Under the pieces are notes generated by a model, which did not search any database, was not told the DNA's origin, and saw only the letters and a program-made list of their open reading frames with translations. The position numbers were made by a program, and so were the translations under genes. From SpSt-1165 sp964391725 (GTDB lineage: Bacteria; Chloroflexota; Anaerolineae; Anaerolineales; Anaerolineaceae), in assembly GCA_964391725.1 (NCBI GenBank), contig CAYMNB010000009.1:12413-76412 (forward strand): DNA of 64,000 bases. The letters run 5' to 3'. Position 1 is the stretch's first letter, and every line of letters starts with the position of its first letter. Positions 61,955 through 64,000 of this stretch are shown piece by piece.

Positions 61955-62024
61955 AAATATGTAAAGATTATGAAAAAGTCTGTTTAGACCTTTCCTGCAT
62001 AAGAATTCACACAGGAGTCGAGTT

Positions 62025-63725
62025 ATGTCAATCCAATTAAGGCGGCAGCAATTGATTAAATTGCTTGATGAGAAGGGTGCAATGAACGTCAATGACATCT
62101 CGCAGCGCCTGGGGGTCACCGGAGCAACCGTGCGCAGCGATTTGCGCCGGTTGGAAGACCGCGGTATTGTGCAGCGTTTTCATGGCGGTGCGCGCCTCGT
62201 TGAAACCGATCTGAACAATGACAACAAGGTCGAGTGTCGGAAAAAGCGGATCGCGCGTTATGCCGCCAGCCTGTTGAATGATGGTGACTCGGTGTTGTTC
62301 GATGCCAGTTCCACGGTCAAATACATGGTGAAGTACATGCGGCAGTTGGAAAATATGACGCTGTTCACCAACGCGGTGTCGATGGCGCAGGAGTTGGTAA
62401 AGAACCCTTCCAACCAGGTGATCCTGGTAGGGGGACGCTTGCAGGATGACGGCGACCTGGTGAAGGGTATCCGCGGTTTCTCGATCATGGATGGGCTGCA
62501 TGTCGCCAAGACCTTTATCAGCTGTTCGGGGTTTTCATTGGAGAATGGATTGATCACGTTCGATGTGGATGAAGCCATTGTGATGCGCGAGCGCATCTCG
62601 ATTGCCCGCGAGGTGATCGCGCTGGTGGATTCGACCAAGTTCGGCAAAGAGGGCGTGGCGCCCTTTGCCTCGCTAAAAGAAGTGTCTATGGTCATCACCG
62701 ATGACGGCATCAGCACTGATTGGATCAAAGAGATTCGCAGCCGCGGGCCTGAACTGGTTGTGGTTGACAAACAGGGTAACGTCAAGCATTTTCCTGCCAG
62801 CCGCGGACAGTTCACGATCGGTTTTGCGAACCTGGACACCACCAGTTCCTTTGCGGCAGATGTACAGAAAGGATTGGAGAGGGCTGCAGAGCAGGCCAAT
62901 CTGCGGTTGATCGTGAAGAACAACCAGCTGAACAGCGAGGTGGCGCTGGAAAATGTGAACGAACTGATCGAAGATGGCATCGATTTGATGATCGAATACC
63001 ATATTGATGAGACCATTGGGGCAGTTGTCATGGACAAATTGAACCGCCGTCACATACCGGTAATTGCCGTTGACATCCCCATGATCGGTGCCACCTATTT
63101 CGGGGTGGATAACTATAACGCGGGATTGATGGCTGGCGAAGCCATGGGCGAATGGATCATGAATCAATGGCATGGGCACTTTGACCGGGTGTTCATCCTT
63201 GAGGAACCGCGCAGCGGCTCCTTCCCGGCGGCGCGCACTTATGGACAGCTGGACGGCATGCAGAAGGTGTTGGGGAAGATTCCCGAACTGAAGCGAATGC
63301 GCCTGAACTGCGGCAACCGCAAAGACACCAGCCGGGCAGCGGTGAAAAATGCCCTTGACATCTATCCCGAAGCTCACCGGATCGCGGTGTTGGGTTTCAA
63401 CGATGATTCCGCCATGGGGGCGTTGGAAGCCGCGGCCGAGGTGGGGCGCGAGCAGGATGTGGTCATTGTCGGCCAGGATGCGGCGGCTGTCATTCGCGAT
63501 GAAATACGCAATCCGGAATCACGTATCATTGGGTCAACGGCCTACTGGCCAGAGCATTACGGCGCGAGGCTGGTCAAACTGGCGATTAAGATCCTCAACG
63601 GCGAGTGGGTGCCGAATGCCATCACGATGGAACACACATTCATCACGCGCACCAACATCAATGAGTTTTATCCGCAAGCTAACCACAAAGAACTTGTTAA
63701 AGCCGGCGAGGATAGCTACAGCTAA
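62025..63725 (+). CDS. DeoR family regulator fused to a periplasmic-binding-protein domain
   Basis: A 566-residue fusion. Residues 6-58 are a DeoR helix-turn-helix (ISQRLGVTGATVRSDLRRLE). Residues 75-235 are the DeoR sensor domain with DASSTV (93-98) and VDSTKFG (202-208), which normally binds a phosphorylated sugar. Residues 262-545 are a type I periplasmic-binding fold as in LacI/RbsB, ending with WPEHYGARLVKLAIKIL. DeoR regulators are usually near 250 residues, so this is a double-sensor protein. The frame is continuous with no stop or shift. It may sense both free sugar and sugar phosphate from the adjacent locus. AGGAG lies before the ATG. Confidence 0.88.
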   Translation: MSIQLRRQQLIKLLDEKGAMNVNDISQRLGVTGATVRSDLRRLEDRGIVQRFHGGARLVETDLNNDNKVECRKKRIARYAASLLNDGDSVLFDASSTVKYMVKYMRQLENMTLFTNAVSMAQELVKNPSNQVILVGGRLQDDGDLVKGIRGFSIMDGLHVAKTFISCSGFSLENGLITFDVDEAIVMRERISIAREVIALVDSTKFGKEGVAPFASLKEVSMVITDDGISTDWIKEIRSRGPELVVVDKQGNVKHFPASRGQFTIGFANLDTTSSFAADVQKGLERAAEQANLRLIVKNNQLNSEVALENVNELIEDGIDLMIEYHIDETIGAVVMDKLNRRHIPVIAVDIPMIGATYFGVDNYNAGLMAGEAMGEWIMNQWHGHFDRVFILEEPRSGSFPAARTYGQLDGMQKVLGKIPELKRMRLNCGNRKDTSRAAVKNALDIYPEAHRIAVLGFNDDSAMGALEAAAEVGREQDVVIVGQDAAAVIRDEIRNPESRIIGSTAYWPEHYGARLVKLAIKILNGEWVPNAITMEHTFITRTNINEFYPQANHKELVKAGEDSYS

Positions 63726-63728
63726 GGG

Positions 63729-64000
63729 TCAACCGCCGAATTCTTTACGCATGCGTTCGACGTAGTATTGCACCAATTCAAATTTGCCATCCGGCGCAAT
63801 GCGGTGATCAGGGCAGGGGATATAGCCGCCCAGATCGACCAGCGGTTTGAGGCGTTCGATTTCGCTGTCAATGGCGGCACGGTCATGAGAGAAAACGACT
63901 TTGTTCATGCCGCCCACACCGCGCAATTCAGGTCCGTACTGCGCACGCCAGGGAGCGATGGAAGCCTGCCAGGTGCCGACCTCGATGGGGAACATGATGT
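63729..64000 (-). CDS. UroD family protein, 5' part beyond window edge
   Basis: The last 90 codons of a minus-strand gene entering from the right edge. The stretch FPIEVGTWQASIAPWRAQYG and the end GGYIPCPDHRIAPDGKFELV match the C-terminal part of the UroD/MtaA superfamily. The internal ATG at 63995 is not the true start, since the frame is open to 64000 and the conserved FPIEVG segment is never N-terminal. It converges with the DeoR-fusion gene, ending 3 nt from it, with no terminator between. Confidence 0.7.
   Translation of the reverse strand, partial: IMFPIEVGTWQASIAPWRAQYGPELRGVGGMNKVVFSHDRAAIDSEIERLKPLVDLGGYIPCPDHRIAPDGKFELVQYYVERMRKEFGG

Overview
The window looks like a chromosomal segment of a free-living, heterotrophic bacterium of the Chloroflexota, most likely class Anaerolineae. 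This assignment is inferred from gene style, not from a marker search. The hints are Thr/Pro-rich (TPTPT-type) linkers behind lipoprotein or membrane anchors, an FHA-ABC exporter fusion, a very large PAS/GAF/HD-GYP protein, an EFR1-type ferredoxin, a DUF35 protein, peptide-type ABC importers sitting with glycoside hydrolases, and a moderate G+C content. No insertion sequence, phage gene or CRISPR array was found.

Left part (1-17.7 kb) is mostly housekeeping. It holds the 5' two thirds of mutS2 (minus), a CpaF/TadA-type secretion ATPase (minus), a 1522-residue FHA(x5)-ABC exporter fusion, a SIS-domain sugar isomerase-like protein, two zinc-ribbon/DUF35 proteins, a sugar transferase, an anchored protein of unknown function and a UroD-family protein. 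These are followed by a run of pfkA-like, nadK, a B-box-like membrane protein and recN. The phosphofructokinase homologue lacks the usual catalytic aspartates.

Middle-left (17.7-27.4 kb) is a phosphate-starvation island: an EFR1 protein, a PhoR-type kinase and PhoB-type regulator, a C-GCAxxG-C-C protein, pstSCAB on the minus strand, and a divergent second pstB with phoU. The pstS/pstB2 intergenic region carries TTAACA-like hexamers at exact 11-nt steps, as in PHO boxes. A shorter version lies upstream of phoB.

Middle (27.4-37.5 kb) is mixed: a sulfotransferase, a PanE-like oxidoreductase with a C-terminal membrane anchor, a tRNA-Arg (anticodon GCG), a 1342-residue HD-GYP phosphodiesterase, typA and a second sulfotransferase.

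Right part (37.6-64 kb) is a carbohydrate-utilisation region. It has a YicI-type alpha-xylosidase (GH31), a beta-propeller protein, two sibling LacI regulators with inverted-repeat operator candidates, and a complete Dpp/Opp-like ABC importer. Then come GH5 (lipoprotein), GH130, GH44 (membrane-anchored), deoC, a truncated radical-SAM activase, a GH9-like enzyme, ribokinase, a GH140-like enzyme, nucleoside hydrolase, a sugar-type dehydrogenase, and a DeoR regulator fused to a periplasmic-binding-protein domain. The simplest model is surface endo-cleavage of a plant beta-glucan/hemicellulose (xyloglucan and/or mannan) by GH44 and GH5, import of oligosaccharides, and cytoplasmic processing by GH9, GH31, GH130 and GH140-like enzymes. 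A pentose/nucleoside module (nucleoside hydrolase, ribokinase, DeoC) is embedded in the same run of genes. Decayed fragments (an ECF-transporter ATPase and a glycyl-radical activase) mark it as a region assembled and eroded by recombination.
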